Origin: Malania oleifera
Taxonomy: Eukaryota; Streptophyta; Magnoliopsida; Santalales; Ximeniaceae
Direction of reading: 5' to 3'
NCBI RefSeq assembly: GCF_029873635.1
Contig: NC_080423.1
Location: 94,283,691-94,347,690, forward strand
Length of the DNA stretch: 64,000 bases
Numbering within the stretch: position 1 is the stretch's first letter; each line of letters begins with the position of its first letter. The notes beneath the pieces were generated by a model. The model searched no databases. It was not told the origin of the DNA and worked only from the letters and a program-made list of their open reading frames with translations. Positions 34,726 to 47,990 of the stretch are shown here, piece after piece. The translations under genes were made by a program, and so were the position numbers.

Positions 34726-35935
34726 AATTGTTGTCATCGTTCACATTTTGTTCATTGTCATTACATATTTCGAGAGCATCTCTACTTATGTTATCGGGGT
34801 GCATAGTGATATGTCGTGACAATTTGTTAGTGATGAAAATCTAGCAACATGTTTACTTTTCCCATCTTGTGTACTTGGAGAGTCATGGGGAGATGCTGCC
34901 GAAATTTAGAATGCTTATAATCAAGGAATTTGTGCGATTGTCTGCAATGTAAATGCACCATTCCTGAATGGGATAGAATTCGTATCCTTTAGACAAAAGG
35001 CGGTTGATTTTAGGATTCACGATGCATGCCTTATAAACATTATGAGAATATAATCAACATCATTTACTTGAACATATTATAGGCTAATTAATGAACATGG
35101 ATAAGAGTTGGATGAAGGCTCGGGCTAGGTTTCTGCTAGAATAAGGTGTCCTTGCAAGATATACCAAAATATAACATTTTGACACATTGATTTCATTGAA
35201 ACACATTTATTAGACAATGGAATGAACAAAAACTAGACAAGATAAGTGTTTCATAGTGAAGATTATACAATTCTAAGCGATGATGATGAAGATGAAGATA
35301 AGGGGCAAATATAGTAGGTGGTGATACATCTTCAGGAGGGTTAATCGAAGTGTTAGGAGGGGGATTGCAGCATACATGGAGGATGTCAATGTGGTCATGG
35401 TATGGGCTGTCACTGTAGATAATTTTTCGACAGCTCGGTAGAAACTTGTGTCCATCACTATCAAATTTCATATGTAACAAAACAAATCTAATATCAAAAA
35501 TTTTCTTAATCTGTTGCGACGATGGGTTTCAAAAAAAGATATAGAAATAGTGGGGCAGAAAGAAGAAAGAATGTTGAGATAGATGTATGACCGAAGAGAA
35601 ACGGTCTTCAAAAAGGAGGAACAAAAAAACACCCCTTAACCATCCAGAAGATCAGAGCTTGGCGACTTACAGGTTTAATAAACGAGACATTTTCGTGGTG
35701 TGATGAAGTGGATCATAACAAATAAAACTGAATGGCTTAAGATATGGGTTGGAAAAACAAGGTTCAAGGTCGTATGAGGAAAACCATGCAACAAATAGTC
35801 TCATATAGCATGTTGTTCAATGTATGCTGATATTGTTATACAATTTGCCAACCATGGCGATGTTGATGAAAGAACCATTCATTTAAGATTGGACCGGTTT
35901 GGCGAGGGCACCTACTAATGATAATTGATATTTAC
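34726..35935 (+). mobile_element. old CACTA fragment, right part, with a remnant of the TNP2 gene
   Basis: It is collinear, with many changes, with 47623-48300 of the large CACTA, then jumps to parts matching about 48910-49170. A start ATGGATAAGAGTTGGATGAAG at 35097 (named in part) keeps the Trp codon TGG at 35109-35111, which is TAG in the large copy. Reading is soon lost to indels, so this is a dead remnant. The minus-strand frames at 35193-35480 are shadows. Confidence 0.8.
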
Positions 35936-37262
35936 CCTAGGATGAGGCCTGTTTAATTGAGCAGTTGAGGAAGAGAACTATGGTGTGAAAAATGGAAAGT
36001 GTGAGACATTTTGACGGTTTGATGAAACTAGGAAAAAGACATTCGACTAAATGTAATGCAATATGGTATGTTTCATTAATGGGACCATAACCCTAATGGT
36101 TAGAGGATAGAAATTTTACTATTAACGTAGGATAAGATGGGCCGGGAAGAGAGGCGAGTCTCCTCCCGTTGTCCCTCTTCTTCTGTTGAATGGGGTCCCA
36201 GGACCGTTGTTCATGGTATGTGCGGAATGGTCACCTCTTACTCTTCAGTGAGGATCTTGTTACCACGTTAGCCCGGTCTTGTGGAGCATATGAGAATCGG
36301 TAATTGTACCATGTTTTTTGAGTCCCTCCCAGGGACTTCTACGCTGGAAAACTGATGGGGGATGAGAAGGATGACAGGGATAAAGAGATGAGAGCCTCTC
36401 GCTATATAGCTCAAGTTGTGACTTCCAACAAATTTTTCATAAAAAAATAGGAAATTTTGAAAATTTAAAGTCACAACTAACAATAGCAAGTGTTGCTGAT
36501 TTATTTTATTTGCAAGGAAAAAAATATTGATCTTATAGTATAGATTTTGAATTTTGAATTTTAAATTGTGTGGAGTACTTGAAATAAAACATAATATAAA
36601 AAGTACACAAAATTTATTGTCAATTTTTGCACAAATGAACCAAATATACAGTTCAAACTCTATACTCCCAATTAAAATACAATGAAATTTGGGATTTAAT
36701 CTAGAGTAATTGGTAAATTCCTTCTGACCACATATAACAGTTCTCACACTCTAGACTTCCCAATAACAATACAATTGTTGAATAGTAGGGCCATTTTCCA
36801 ATCTAGAGTAATTGGTACATTCTCTTAATAACATACCATTAATCTATATATAGATTTGTTATATATAACTATATATATATGTATATAGAATATCTTCAAA
36901 AGGTGAAAATAGCAGTGTGGCAAAAACAAAAAAACAAAAAAGAGGAGTCGTAAAACGGGGGATAATTACTTATTTAAACAAAAAAAAAAAAAAATAAAAA
37001 AAAAAAAAAAACCTTTAGAAAAGAAAATTTATCATTCTTGTTAAGAAATAAAATGGAAACTCAGTAAGATAATATTGAATCTTTTTTTCTCTTCAATTGT
37101 CAAAACAACAAAAGAGAGAAATCACTCTTAAATTTTCTTTTCATTTTGATGTGATCAAAAAAATTCTAAGACTAACAATCTCCTATTATTTTGGTTGTGT
37201 TGCAATTTACTTGTTTGTTTTATTCTGCTCTGTATCTTCATTATTTGATCCATATCACAACA
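35936..37262 (+). other. unassigned AT-rich stretch ending in the 5' LTR of the Tnt1-like element
   Basis: No gene is credible (the 159-residue minus frame at 36268 has no recognisable motif). AT-rich words lie at 36840-36890 and an A-tract at about 36980-37012. The end 'atccatatcacaaca' at 37262, followed at once by a primer site, marks the 3' end of a copia LTR. I could not fix where that LTR starts. Confidence 0.5.
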
Positions 37263-37264
37263 AA

Positions 37265-37277
37265 TTGGTATTAGAGC
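37265..37277 (+). other. primer binding site of the Tnt1-like element
   Basis: TTGGTATTAGAGC two bases after the LTR end, tRNA-Met type with one change. Confidence 0.8.
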
Positions 37278-37287
37278 GATTGTTGTC

Positions 37288-38746
37288 ATGGCATCGGGAT
37301 CATCTTCTGCAAGATTTGATGTTGTCAAATTTTATGGAATTGAAAATTTTGGTTTATGGCAGAGGAGAGTGAAGGACATTCTTGTACAACAAGGGATGGC
37401 TAAGGTTCTACTTGATACTCAACCGGAAGGAATGGATGAGGCAACACGGGTAGATTTGAAAGCAAAGGTTGTGTCCACAATTCGCTTGTGTTTGGCTGAC
37501 GAAATTCTCTATCGGGTGATGGAGAAAGATTCTCCAGCAGCTATCTGGTAAAAGTTAGAAAGCCGGTACTTGTATAAATCCCTTAATAACAAACTTTTTC
37601 TTAACTAGCTTTTATATTGGTTTAAGATGGTTGAAAGATCAACTTTGGATCAACACATCAATGCCTTTAATCAAATCATAAGTGATTTGATGAGGGTTGA
37701 TGTTAAGTTTGATGAGGATGATAAGGCTTTGATGCAGTTAAATTCTCTGTCCTCGACTCATACCTGCGAAAATCTTGTGACCACTCTTACATAAGGAAAA
37801 AGAGACTCTTGATCTGGAAGAGGTAACAAGTGCCTTGTTAAATTTTCATCAAAGGTTAAAGATATGTGATGAAGGAGAAGGACTTGTGGTAAAGGGTAGT
37901 AATAAGCGAGGCAAAGGAAAGTTTAAGAATGGGTCTAGTTAGAAATCCTGAAATCAATCCAAGAAGAAGAAGGAAATTTGGTGTTATAAATATGGTAAAA
38001 AGGGGTATGTGAAACCGGAGTGTCCAGATTGGAAGAAGGGAAATGCTGAAAAGCATGAAGGGGTTTCAAAATCTGTGAATGTTATTCAAGAAGAAGATTC
38101 AGTAGATGGTGATGTTTTATCAGTTTAAGCAGGGTCGGATAATCTAACGGACTCTTGGATACTTGACTCAGCATGTTCTTATCACATGACTTCGGACAAG
38201 GAGTGGTTCAACACTTATAGGTTAGTAAATTCTGGATTATGGGTAATGATGCTTCTTACAAGATCGTTGGCATAGGAAATGTACGGATCAAGATGTTTGA
38301 TGGTGCTATAAGAACATTGTGTAATGTAAGACATATACCTGAGTTGAGAAAGAGTCTAATATCTCTTGGCACTTTGGATTGTAAGGGCTACAATTACAAA
38401 TCCAAAGGTGGATTCTTGGTGGTTTGGAAAGGTAATATGACTGTAATGAAAGGGCAGAAGTTGGATAGGAATATATACACATTGCAAGGAACTACCGTTG
38501 TAGGTGGAGTTGTAGCCGTGGATGCTAAATTAGATGAGACCATCTTATGGCATATGCGTCTTGGCCATATGGGGGAACACAGCATAAAATAACTACACAA
38601 GAGGAAACTCTTGAAAGGCTTGAAATCCTATCAACTGGAATTTTATAGGATTTGTGTTCTTGGAAAACAGAACAAGGCAAAGTTTAGACCAGCTATTCGC
38701 AAGACAAAGGGTATTCTTGGCTATGTACATTCAGATGTTTGGGGTC
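37288..38746 (+). pseudogene. Tnt1-like copia Gag-Pol, 5' part, broken and interrupted
   Basis: It starts at 37288 with a copia gag domain (F-x-G-I-E-N-F-G-L-W). A stop at 37549 and further stops and shifts near 37605 and 37790 follow. A degenerate zinc knuckle (C-Y-K-Y-G-K-K-G) is near 37985, the protease D-S-A-C-S-Y-H-M-T near 38165, the pre-integrase W-H-M-R-L-G-H at about 38550, and the start of the integrase core (H-S-D-V-W-G) at 38730. The integrase is cut at 38746 by a Sirevirus solo LTR and continues at 44955. Confidence 0.88.
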
Positions 38747-39549
38747 CGTTAGATTTGGTGCAATCCTAAGAGGGGGGTGAATTGGGTATTTAAAAATTAT
38801 CGTCTAGGTCAATTGGTTTAACAACAGTATTACACAACCTAGGGTCTGTCTATACAATCAATAAATAAACATACACGTGCAAGAAAGTAAAGTTCGAAAA
38901 AAGTAAACGATACACGCGATATGTTATCGAGGTTCAGCCAAAGTGCCTACGTCCCCACCTTGGCTAACAAGCATAAGGATTACCACTATAGGCTCACTTA
39001 ACGGGTGGAGTGGCACCTAAACTACCAAGTCAATTAGCACAGGGTTGACCTCAACCTTTACAATTAGGTTAATTAACACAGGGCTGACCTTAACCTACAT
39101 AATCCTTCTAGGCTGGATTACCGCCCCCTCAAGTCACGCCTGGAATACAACAGATTTCTCAATAAAGTTTATGTACAAGAAATGTGCTTCTCAATTGAGT
39201 AGATATGTACTACAATATGCACAGTATAATCAATATACTACCAAAAGATAGGATTTGATAAGCTCAGTGTAGTCAAAGTGTCTACTCACAAATATTTATG
39301 CAAATATTGCAATTAGTGCGTGAGAGTGTAATTGATATGATCTTTGTGTCAAATAATGATTTCAATCACAATGCACAAACAAAGATCACAAGCACACTTC
39401 AAATATCTCAACAAATAATTTTTCTCAATATAAACCACAAGAGATATTCAAAAATGGTTTGTAAAAATTTATTTGATCTTTGTATTAAAATGATAATCTC
39501 AATCAAAAGGAATAGCAACAAAGATCTTTTAACACTCAAACAAATATCT

Positions 39550-39551
<2 letters not shown>

Positions 39552-39583
<32 letters not shown>
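39552..39583. repeat. (AT)n microsatellite
   Basis: An uninterrupted AT run inside the solo LTR. Confidence 0.9.
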
Positions 39584-39586
<3 letters not shown>

Positions 39587-41283
39587 AAATATAAGCACAA
39601 GAGATATTTGAAAACAATTTGTAAAATATTTTTCGCAACCAAAACCCAATATGAACTCTTGAATATTGCAATGAAAATGCAAAACTCGGAATGTAACGAC
39701 CTGCTATTTAAATTGGGTTTTTTTTATTTCTTTTTTTATATATACTATAACATTTAAAATGCTCTGATACCATACTAGATTACACCCAATCATCAACCTA
39801 AGTAGCGAGAAGCAGAAATATAATAAACATAATCATATGTAATTATATACAATACCAGAGTGCTAAAGTGTTTCCCAAAATATACATATATGTTTGTTTT
39901 CCAGAATACCCTCAACTGGCTAGGGCTATACAAAATATTCCCAAAAATACTCACACAATTGTCAGGGCAATACCGAGGCCCTTCTACTTGCAAGCCTAAT
40001 CTGCTCGCCTACCTAGATCACCTGAAAAATGTTAAAGTAATTGGGATGAGTCAACGCTCAGTAAGACAAAATATGCTATTACTAGTGTGTGGCAAATGAG
40101 TTATAATACTATGAAAATTTGTTTCTATAAAATCATGTATAACTAGATCTGTAAATACAGTACAAGTAATAGAAACCACCACCATTCCCATGTTGCTTAA
40201 CATATCAGTGTTTTAGGTTACTGTTTAAAATACTTCTAATGTACATAAGTATATTTTCTATCTCTGGATATCTGTATATACATAATAATAACTGAAATCT
40301 TCCTAGTGGATAACTTTGTGTTATGATTTAACCCCTCATAACAGGGTTGTGCGGCCTGTAGGCAGGATCTACCCTGGCTGGCCGACCAGGGTAAACTACT
40401 ATACTCCCTTGGTCTGATTTGCCCTCCTCAACCCATATCTGATAGGGAGCCTGTCCACGTCTAGGGCACTACATGATCGACCTACTACCACGTATTGTCT
40501 GAATAGGTGGTTGCACTCTGTAAACTGTATGTAGCTACGGTACCATGCTCTGTATCTGTATGGTCTAACATGGTTTGATACTATATAATACATCTCTATA
40601 TACTACTATCTGATTTACAATGATTCTAAAATAACTGTATTTACCCTGACAATGAAATAAACTGTAACTGTGTCAACTGTATCTCTGAACTGAACTATAT
40701 AATCATGGTACTGAATATTGTATAATCATGGTATTCTGTAATTATCATAAAACATATCCACTGGCTATATATTCTATAAATCATATCCTGAAAATACTGT
40801 AAAACATGTTTGTTTACTATACCCATATTCTCAAGCCACACAGTAATTTTAAACATATTATACATAAATGATAAACTGTATAAATTTCTATCATGAATAA
40901 TTATCTGATAAAAACGTATGGTTTATACTAAAACATAGCAAAATTGCCTAGCATAGCACATTTCCCTTACCTGATTTCTGCTAAACCCTCCTACTATAAC
41001 GGGTCCAACACCCGCAGGGTTCTTCACTCAACACCCTGAAAACCACATTTTTCAGAACAAAACATCAATATTTCTTGGCCTACACCATTTCCTACAACTG
41101 TCAAAAGGCCAAAAATTGAATAAAAGATCTTACCCTGGATTTGGGATGAATTCTAACTTCATTTCACCAACGATCCGTTCCAGCTGACTTGAAGAGAACT
41201 TTGCCAGCAACGTCATGGTGGCCTTAGATCGTCGATCCAGAGACTGACGGGGCCGAAATTGAAGAGAGAAGAGGGAGAGGCTG

Positions 41284-41385
<102 letters not shown>

Positions 41386-41422
41386 ATTTGCGCTGAAATG
41401 TGATAAAAATCCGAGTTTTCAC

Positions 41423-41430
41423 TATTTATA
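41423..41430 (-). promoter_or_regulatory. TATA box of solo LTR copy 2
   Basis: Minus strand TATAAATA, just upstream of the CT-rich leader and downstream of the TTCGTCGACGAA array. Confidence 0.7.
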
Positions 41431-41891
41431 CTACGGGATTCGTCAATGAGCCACTTCATCTGGTCGACGAGTCCTTAAGTAATTTCATCGACGAACCCTA
41501 CCCTTCGTCGACGAAATTCAGAGCAGCCCAAATTCTACTCTCTGTACCTTCTCGTCGACAAGTCAAAACCTCGTCGACGAGGCCTTGAAGAACCCTCATC
41601 AACAAACCCCTGTATTCATCGACAAGCCTTGGAAATTCTTGAAATTATTTTTACCTCCAAAGTGCGATGTCGTCGACGAACGCAGGGCATTTGTCGACAA
41701 AGTCTATTGCCTCCTTCTGTTCCTATTTCCATTTTTCTCCCTCTTTATTATTAAAATACTATTATTCTTCAAATCACTACACAGAAGCTCTAAGAAATTT
41801 TTCTACAGAAGGCTTATTTATGAAGCCCCCTAGAAAAACTAGAAGCTTACTCTCTATGAAAAATAAATCTCAATTAGAACAAGCAATAGAG

Positions 41892-42211
41892 TGTAGTGAC
41901 CTGAAGAATAATAACATTTTAATAATAAAGAAGGAGAGGAAACAGAAATAGAAGGAGGTCGTAGACTTCTTCGACGACATTGCATTTTGGGAATAATGGA
42001 AATTTCAGAAAACTACCAAGTTTCGTCGATGAACACAGGACTTTGTCGACGAGAAAATACCGAGAGATGGTTTCAGGTTACTCTGAATTTCGTCGACGAA
42101 TACAGGATTTCGTCGACGAATTTATTGAAGGACTCGTCAACGAGACATGTCACATCGTCGATGAATCTGACCCTAGAAGTAGGAAAAGCTCAGATTTTTA
42201 TTCATTTCCGA

Positions 42212-42250
<39 letters not shown>

Positions 42251-43840
42251 TCTCTCTTCGTTTCTAGCCCCGCCAGTCGCCGGATCGAAGATTTGAAGCT
42301 ACCACGACGCTCCTGGCGAAGTTCTCTGCAAGTCTACTGGAGCGGATCATTGGGAAATTGAAGTTGGATTTCATCCCAAATTTAGGGTAAGGCCCTTTAG
42401 TCCCTTTTTGGCCTTATGACAGTTGTAGGAAATAATTTATGCTGAGAAATACTGATATTATGTTCTGGCATATGTTGGTTTCAGGGTGTTGTGTAGGAGG
42501 CCCTGCAGGTGTTAGGCCAGTTTATCATAGGGGTTTTTCAAAGTTAAGGTAAGGGAAATATGCTATGCTAGGTATTTCTTAAAATATGATACAATTTATT
42601 TAATTATGAAAATTATGTATTTAGTATGGTGTGGCTTGTGAATATGTATATGGTACAGGGATATGTTTTACGAATTTAGTTTCATGATTTTACGAATTTC
42701 AGTATTATGATTATGTGAATTTCAGTACCATGATTTTATGGATTTTAGTACCACGATTATACAAATCTCAGTACCATGATTACACGAATATCAGTATTAT
42801 GATTATGCAGTTTCAGTGTTATGATTATTCAGTTCTCAGTATTACGACATATGAATTACAGTACAGTTATGCAACATCCTGGTTATTACGATTATTTCAG
42901 AATCATGGTAAATCAGATATATATGTATAGAAGTATATTATATGATATCAGACCTTGTTGAACTTGCAGCTATAAAGCACGGTACCGTTGCTACAGATAT
43001 TATGTTACTTTATGAGTGCAACCACCTATTCAGATAATATGTGGTAAGGTCGATCACCTAGGCCCTTGAAGAGGCTAGGCTCCCTATCTAGATATGGGTT
43101 GAGGTGGGCAGATCGACTGACGGAGTACAGTGATTTATTCCTAGTTGGCCAGCCACGGTAAATCCAGCCTACGGCCCGCACAACCCTGTCATGAGGGGCA
43201 AGTCATGACACACAGATAGCCACAGGGAACAGTTTCAGTTACTATTACATACGTACGGATTTACAAAAAAGGGACCATACTTATGTGCACTAGAAGTACT
43301 TTAAATTGTAACCATAATACTGTTATGTTAAGCAATAGGGAAAAACGGGTGGTGTATTTTATTATTTGTACTATATTTTTGTATTTAGTTATTCATATTT
43401 ATATGAAAACAAATTTCATGATATATAGTAGCTCATTTGCCACACACTAGTAATAGCATATTTCTTCTTACTAAGCGTTGGCTCATCCCAGTGTTGAAAC
43501 ATTTTTTAGGTGATCCAGGTAGGCAAGCAGATCAGGCTCGCAGGTAAAGGGGCGTCTGTAGTGCCCTGTCAGCAAAGTGAGTATAGTGGAGGATTTTTGT
43601 AATTGCCCTAGTTAGCTGAGGGTAATTTGGGGATTCAGTGTTATGTGTATATTTTTTGGGAACATGGTAGTACTTTGGAATTGGTTTTGTATTATATGTA
43701 ATTATTTATGGTTATGTTTATAAGATTTCCGCTTCTTGCTGCTTAGGTTTACAGTTGGGTTTACCCCCAGCATGGTATCAGAGCATGTAGAATATTAGTG
43801 TATAAAAAAAAAAAATCAGTTTATTAAGCAAGTCGTTACG
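41892..43840 (+). repeat. solo LTR of the TGTAAC family (copy 3, plus strand)
   Basis: 1949 bases from TGTAGTGACCTG to AAGTCGTTACG with a perfect duplication TAGAG (41887-41891, 43841-43845). It is inverted relative to copy 2 and only 110 bases from it. It contains the TTCGTCGACGAA array (41960-42170), a (CT)n leader (42215-42247), an expanded tandem repeat with a period near 22 (42668-42850), and an internal TGGTATCAGAGC at about 43772-43783. The usual TATA box is degenerate here. Confidence 0.9.
42668..42850 (+). repeat. minisatellite, period about 22-23 bases
   Basis: Drifting copies of 'tcagtaccatgattatacgaat' run through this stretch, roughly eight of them. Copies 1 and 2 have only one or two such units at the matching place. 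Confidence 0.75.
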
Positions 43841-44018
43841 TAGAGAGTATAAGCTTGGTGAGATGAATACAAGAGCACTATTGCTAAGTGATATTTGCAA
43901 TATGGATGAGTAAGAATGGGAGTATAAAGCTTGAATATGAAAAATATGCTTTTTGAGATTCAGATGATATTTGCTAATTGTTTTACTAATCTCATCCTAA
44001 TTTTTGCAAATGAGGGGC

Positions 44019-44026
44019 TATATATA
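44019..44026 (-). promoter_or_regulatory. TATA box of the minus-strand Sirevirus solo LTR
   Basis: TATATATA on both strands, at the place matching 9471 and 18877, with the GGTCGACC array (44165-44515) upstream in transcript direction. Confidence 0.6.
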
Positions 44027-44954
44027 GAAGTGGGAAGAATTATAGCCATTGGGGACATATAGGGAATTATTGTAATTGTTTTAAAACATTTTAACCAAAT
44101 TAACCTCTTTTAAAATATTTAACTACAGTAAAAATATTGGGGCAACCCGAGAGCACCGCTCGACTGAAGCAAGGTTTGATTGACCGAGCTGTGCAAGTTC
44201 GGTCGACTGGGTAAGAAATGAACTAGAAGTTTGGTCGACCGGTCAAAGAGGCTCCAGGGTGATTTTACTTTTTAGCGCAGTTTGGTCGACCAATAGCTTT
44301 TAAACTGAGTAGTTCGGTCGACCGAATAGTTGAGTTCTCACACGTGGAAACTCGATCGACCAGGGAATTGGCTTAAGAATTTGGCTCGGTCAACTGTATG
44401 GTCAAAGTGTTGACTTATAGGGAGTTCGGTCGACCGGGTGAGAATAAACTGACAAGTTCGATCGATCGGGCAATGGTCAAACTGTTGACCCGGCACTGAT
44501 TCGGTCGATCGGAAGATATAGTACTTGTGGAATACATTCAATTGAACATGCAACTTAAGTGCATTTCGGTTCTGTTTAATTATGCAATCACCCAATTCAT
44601 ATGACTATATATATTTGCATGTGTGAGTGTTTTAGGGTCATTCTAGGTCTTGTTGAGGACACCAAAAAAATTCGACGTGTGTTCCCTAAGGTCCATCTAT
44701 GGTCTTGAGTTTATCCATCCTACCATGCAGGTAAGACATTAATTATTACAGACCATGTTCCTATGTTACTATTAGAGACCCAAATATAGGATTAAATTAC
44801 AATACAACATGAAATAATTTTCAGGGTCTTTAGGTCTTCACTTCATGTGTCATGTGCGTGCACCATATGTCCTACACACAAACTCATCAACCATTAAATA
44901 TATGAGTATTTGTCATAATCAAAACGGGATATAACCAATAAGGTCAATAGGGCC

Positions 44955-45009
44955 CAGTTAGAGTTGCATCAAAGGGAGGGCATCTGTATTATGTGAGTGT
45001 CATTGATGA
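44955..45009 (+). pseudogene. Tnt1-like integrase, continuation
   Basis: Eighteen codons continue the integrase core from 38746 (V-A-S-K-G-G and V-S-V-I-D) up to the CACTA element at 45010. The rest of this copia element (integrase end, RT, RNase H, 3' LTR) is not found in the window, so it was deleted or lies elsewhere. Confidence 0.85.
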
Positions 45010-45850
45010 CACTATAAAAAAACTGGTTTTTAGTGACGAAAGTATTAGTGACGAATTCAATTTCATCACTAATAGTGGGTATTAGTGACGGTGTTTAAGA
45101 ACTGTCACTAATAGTCTAAGCATTAGTGACTGTTTTAGTAGCCGTCACTAATACGATACTATTAGTGACAGTTTTAAAATTGTCACTAATACTTTCGTCA
45201 CTAAATAAAGTGGTAAACAATTTCCGCACGAAAATTTTTCCAGGAAAATACTAGCGGCGATTCTAGGGTATTAGTGACGGTTTCAAAACCATCACTAATA
45301 GTCTTTTCATTTAAAAATATTTTTTAAAAAGAAATAGTTAAGGGTATTAATGACAATTTGGGTAACCGTCACAAATAAGGGGTATCAGTGACAATTTTGA
45401 AATCGTCACTAATAGTTTTTTCATTTTAAAAATTTTAAAAAAGAAATACTTAAGTGTATTAGTGACGGTTTTGGAGAACCGTCACTAATAAGGGGGTATT
45501 AGTGACGGTTTGTTGTCCATCACAACTAGTGTTTTCATTTAAAAAATTTTAAAAAGAAATAGTTAAGGGTATTAGTGATGGTTTGGGATAACTGTCACTA
45601 ATAAGTTGTTATTAGTGACGATTTTAAAACCGTCACTACTAGTGTTTCATTTAAAAAATATTAAAAAAGAAATAGTTAAGTGTATTAGTGACGGTTTGGG
45701 AAAACCCTCACTAATACCACCATATTAGTGACTATTTTGGAACCGTCACTACTAGTTTTTTTAAAAAAAAAAATTAAAAATAAATAGTTATGGGGATTAG
45801 TGACGATTTTAGAGGTATTAGTGACGGTTTCGAAATCGTCACTACTACTT
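45010..45850. repeat. CACTA terminal and subterminal repeats
   Basis: More than a dozen copies of TTAGTGACGG(TTT) and its complement AACCGTCACTAA, many as close head-to-head pairs such as 45459-45490, alternate with AT-rich spacers (ttcatttaaaaaa, aagaaatagttaag). In this superfamily such repeats bind the TNPA-type protein. Confidence 0.9.
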
Positions 45851-45889
45851 CAGCCTTTAGTTAACACCAAAAAACCCTAAGGGCCCCTA

Positions 45890-46126
45890 ATTAACCAGTG
45901 CCGCGGCTCTTCCCCTTTCCTCATCCCTGACCTCTCAGCTCTCACTCTCTCAAATCTCAATCCTCTCCTCTCCTGAGTCGGCTCTCCTCTCCTCTGGTGC
46001 GCTGTTACATGCCGGACTTGCCGGTGCTGCGAGCCTGCGAAGTGCGAATGATCCCCAGCTCAAGTCGTCGTCTCCTCTAGGCTCCACGGACCATAGCCAT
46101 AGGCATCAGTCATCCCTATTCTAATT
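45890..46126 (+). promoter_or_regulatory. probable 5' untranslated exon of the CACTA transposase gene
   Basis: A CT-rich, locally GC-rich stretch unlike its AT-rich surroundings (ctctcctctcctgagtcggc and neighbours) ends at a donor-like attg-GTAAGC at 46127. A matching acceptor ttatag lies at 47972-47977, 13 bases before the ATG at 47991. Inference only; no TATA box is evident. Confidence 0.4.
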
Positions 46127-47977
46127 GTAAGCAGGATTATTTGGCATAATGGAGCAACAAGAAATTCTTTCGCAGCTGCTTCTAACACCATGTTGCTTCC
46201 GAAGATAGTATTTAAGTCTTTGTTGTGTTTATTCTTTTGCCTTCTGGTGTGCCTGTTATCTTTAAATTAAAAATTCAGTTCAAAACCCAAAAAATTCTTG
46301 ATCCTGTGTCTTGGAGTCGGCAACCTTTCTCAAAAGAATATTGTTTAGGGCCACTTTCCGTTAAAAATTATGCCAATGCTTTTTGGGTTTGCTTGCACAT
46401 GGCTAAACTGTCTGATATGAATTTACCTCTATTTGTCTAAATAGTTTCCAGTTTTAACTCATCATGATGTATGCAATTGATTTCAGGCTTCTATTATATG
46501 TCATTCATAATCTCACTTTACTAAGAAAAATGAAAATAAAAGGTTGTATACAAATATAGTTATATTTTGGTGTGGTTTCAATGATAAAATGCAGTTAAGC
46601 CAAAGCCACAGCAGTCCACTGTATACATGGGGTTATTTCACTAATCTCTATTGTAGAAGTAGGATCTTTGGTGTTAATAGTGTGTATGATTGGATTCTGT
46701 TGCTAAAAAATGAGGTCTGAATGAGTTTAGGTGGAAGAAATATATAGAAAATGAAGGATTTTTCTGATTATAGGAAGAATTATAGTACTGTAGAAGAGAA
46801 ATTTTATCTAACTGGATGGGTCACTCCAATAGGCCCCATAATCACTTCAAGAACCGGTGATTTTGTTACTACAAACATGATTTTACAAAAATATGCATCT
46901 TTCTTTAATCATGAATGTCTACAATTAAAATATTATGAACACAACTAGCTAATTGCTGTCATCAGAGTAGTGTGATTGTTGGCATTGGTTGTAAATAGTT
47001 TGGCATTGGTGTCATTAGATTGTTAAAGGTATTCGGATTGGAATTTACAATAGGCCTAATAGGTTTTTGGCTGAAGGTGAATGGCTTCTACTCGAAGTTG
47101 GTCTAGTGATGCACCTAAATTGGGCCTTTTTAAGTTTCTTGTCAAAATGGGGATGTAAGATACAAAAACCCAGGAGCAACTATGGGGGAGATTGGGGGAG
47201 TACATAACTTTATTTTTACATTGCATTTATAATTATGTAGTTTTTTCCTTATTTTTAAAGTACATGTAATTTATTTATGTATTTTTATCTAAATATTGAA
47301 ATTCTCAAAAGGTTTACACCTTAATGCCATAAGGCTTATGCCTTGCCTACTTATCATGGGCTCCTTATGCAAAATTAATTATTGTCATTTCATGTGTGCA
47401 TCGAAGCTTAGACCCGTTCAAGAATGGTTACTATACATTCATGTCTCATCGTACATGTGGGCAAATCAATTGTTAAAATTCAATTGATTATTAGTCATAT
47501 TATGTAGACTAATAATCCATTAAACATCTCGATTATTTGTTTCATTTACGATTAGTGATGTTTGTATTTCAACCATTATTCAATTGTCCAATGTGGACAG
47601 TTTAGGAAGTTGTATTTACATTCTTGTCATCATTCACACTTTCGTCATTGTCATTATATATTTCGATTGCGTCTCTACTTGTGTTCTCTGGGTGCATAGT
47701 GGGGTGTGGTGACAACTTGTTAATGATGGAAAACTAGCAGGTGATGTGCACTTCCCCCATCTCATGTACTTGGAGAGCCATGGGGAGATGCTGCTGAAAT
47801 TTATAATGACTATGATGAAGGAATTTGAGTGATTGATCGCAATATAATTGCAACATTCCTGAATGGGATAGGATCCGTACCCTTTAGACAAAAGGTGGTT
47901 GATTATAGGATTCACAATGCATGCATTATAAACATTCTGACAATGTAATCAACATCATTTACTTGAACATGTTATAG
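46127..47977 (+). other. long noncoding stretch in the CACTA, probably an intron
   Basis: About 1.85 kb with no believable reading frame (those at 46225, 46751 and 47296 have no known motif). Part of it (47390-47977) is shared with the old CACTA fragment at 24855 and 34726, so it belongs to the transposon and is not captured host sequence. Confidence 0.5.
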
Positions 47978-47990
47978 GGAATTAATGAAC

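Noticed and set aside
36268-36747. 159-residue minus-strand frame
   Set aside because: No recognisable motif, AT-rich and low-complexity composition; not supported as a gene.
45010-45850. Head-to-head AGTGACGG/CCGTCACT repeats as possible independent MITEs or hairpin RNA gene
   Set aside because: They are explained as subterminal repeats of the CACTA element whose terminus is at 45010.
46225-46440. Possible captured host exon in the CACTA 5' region
   Set aside because: No protein motif, and nearby sequence is shared with another CACTA copy, so it is more simply transposon intron.
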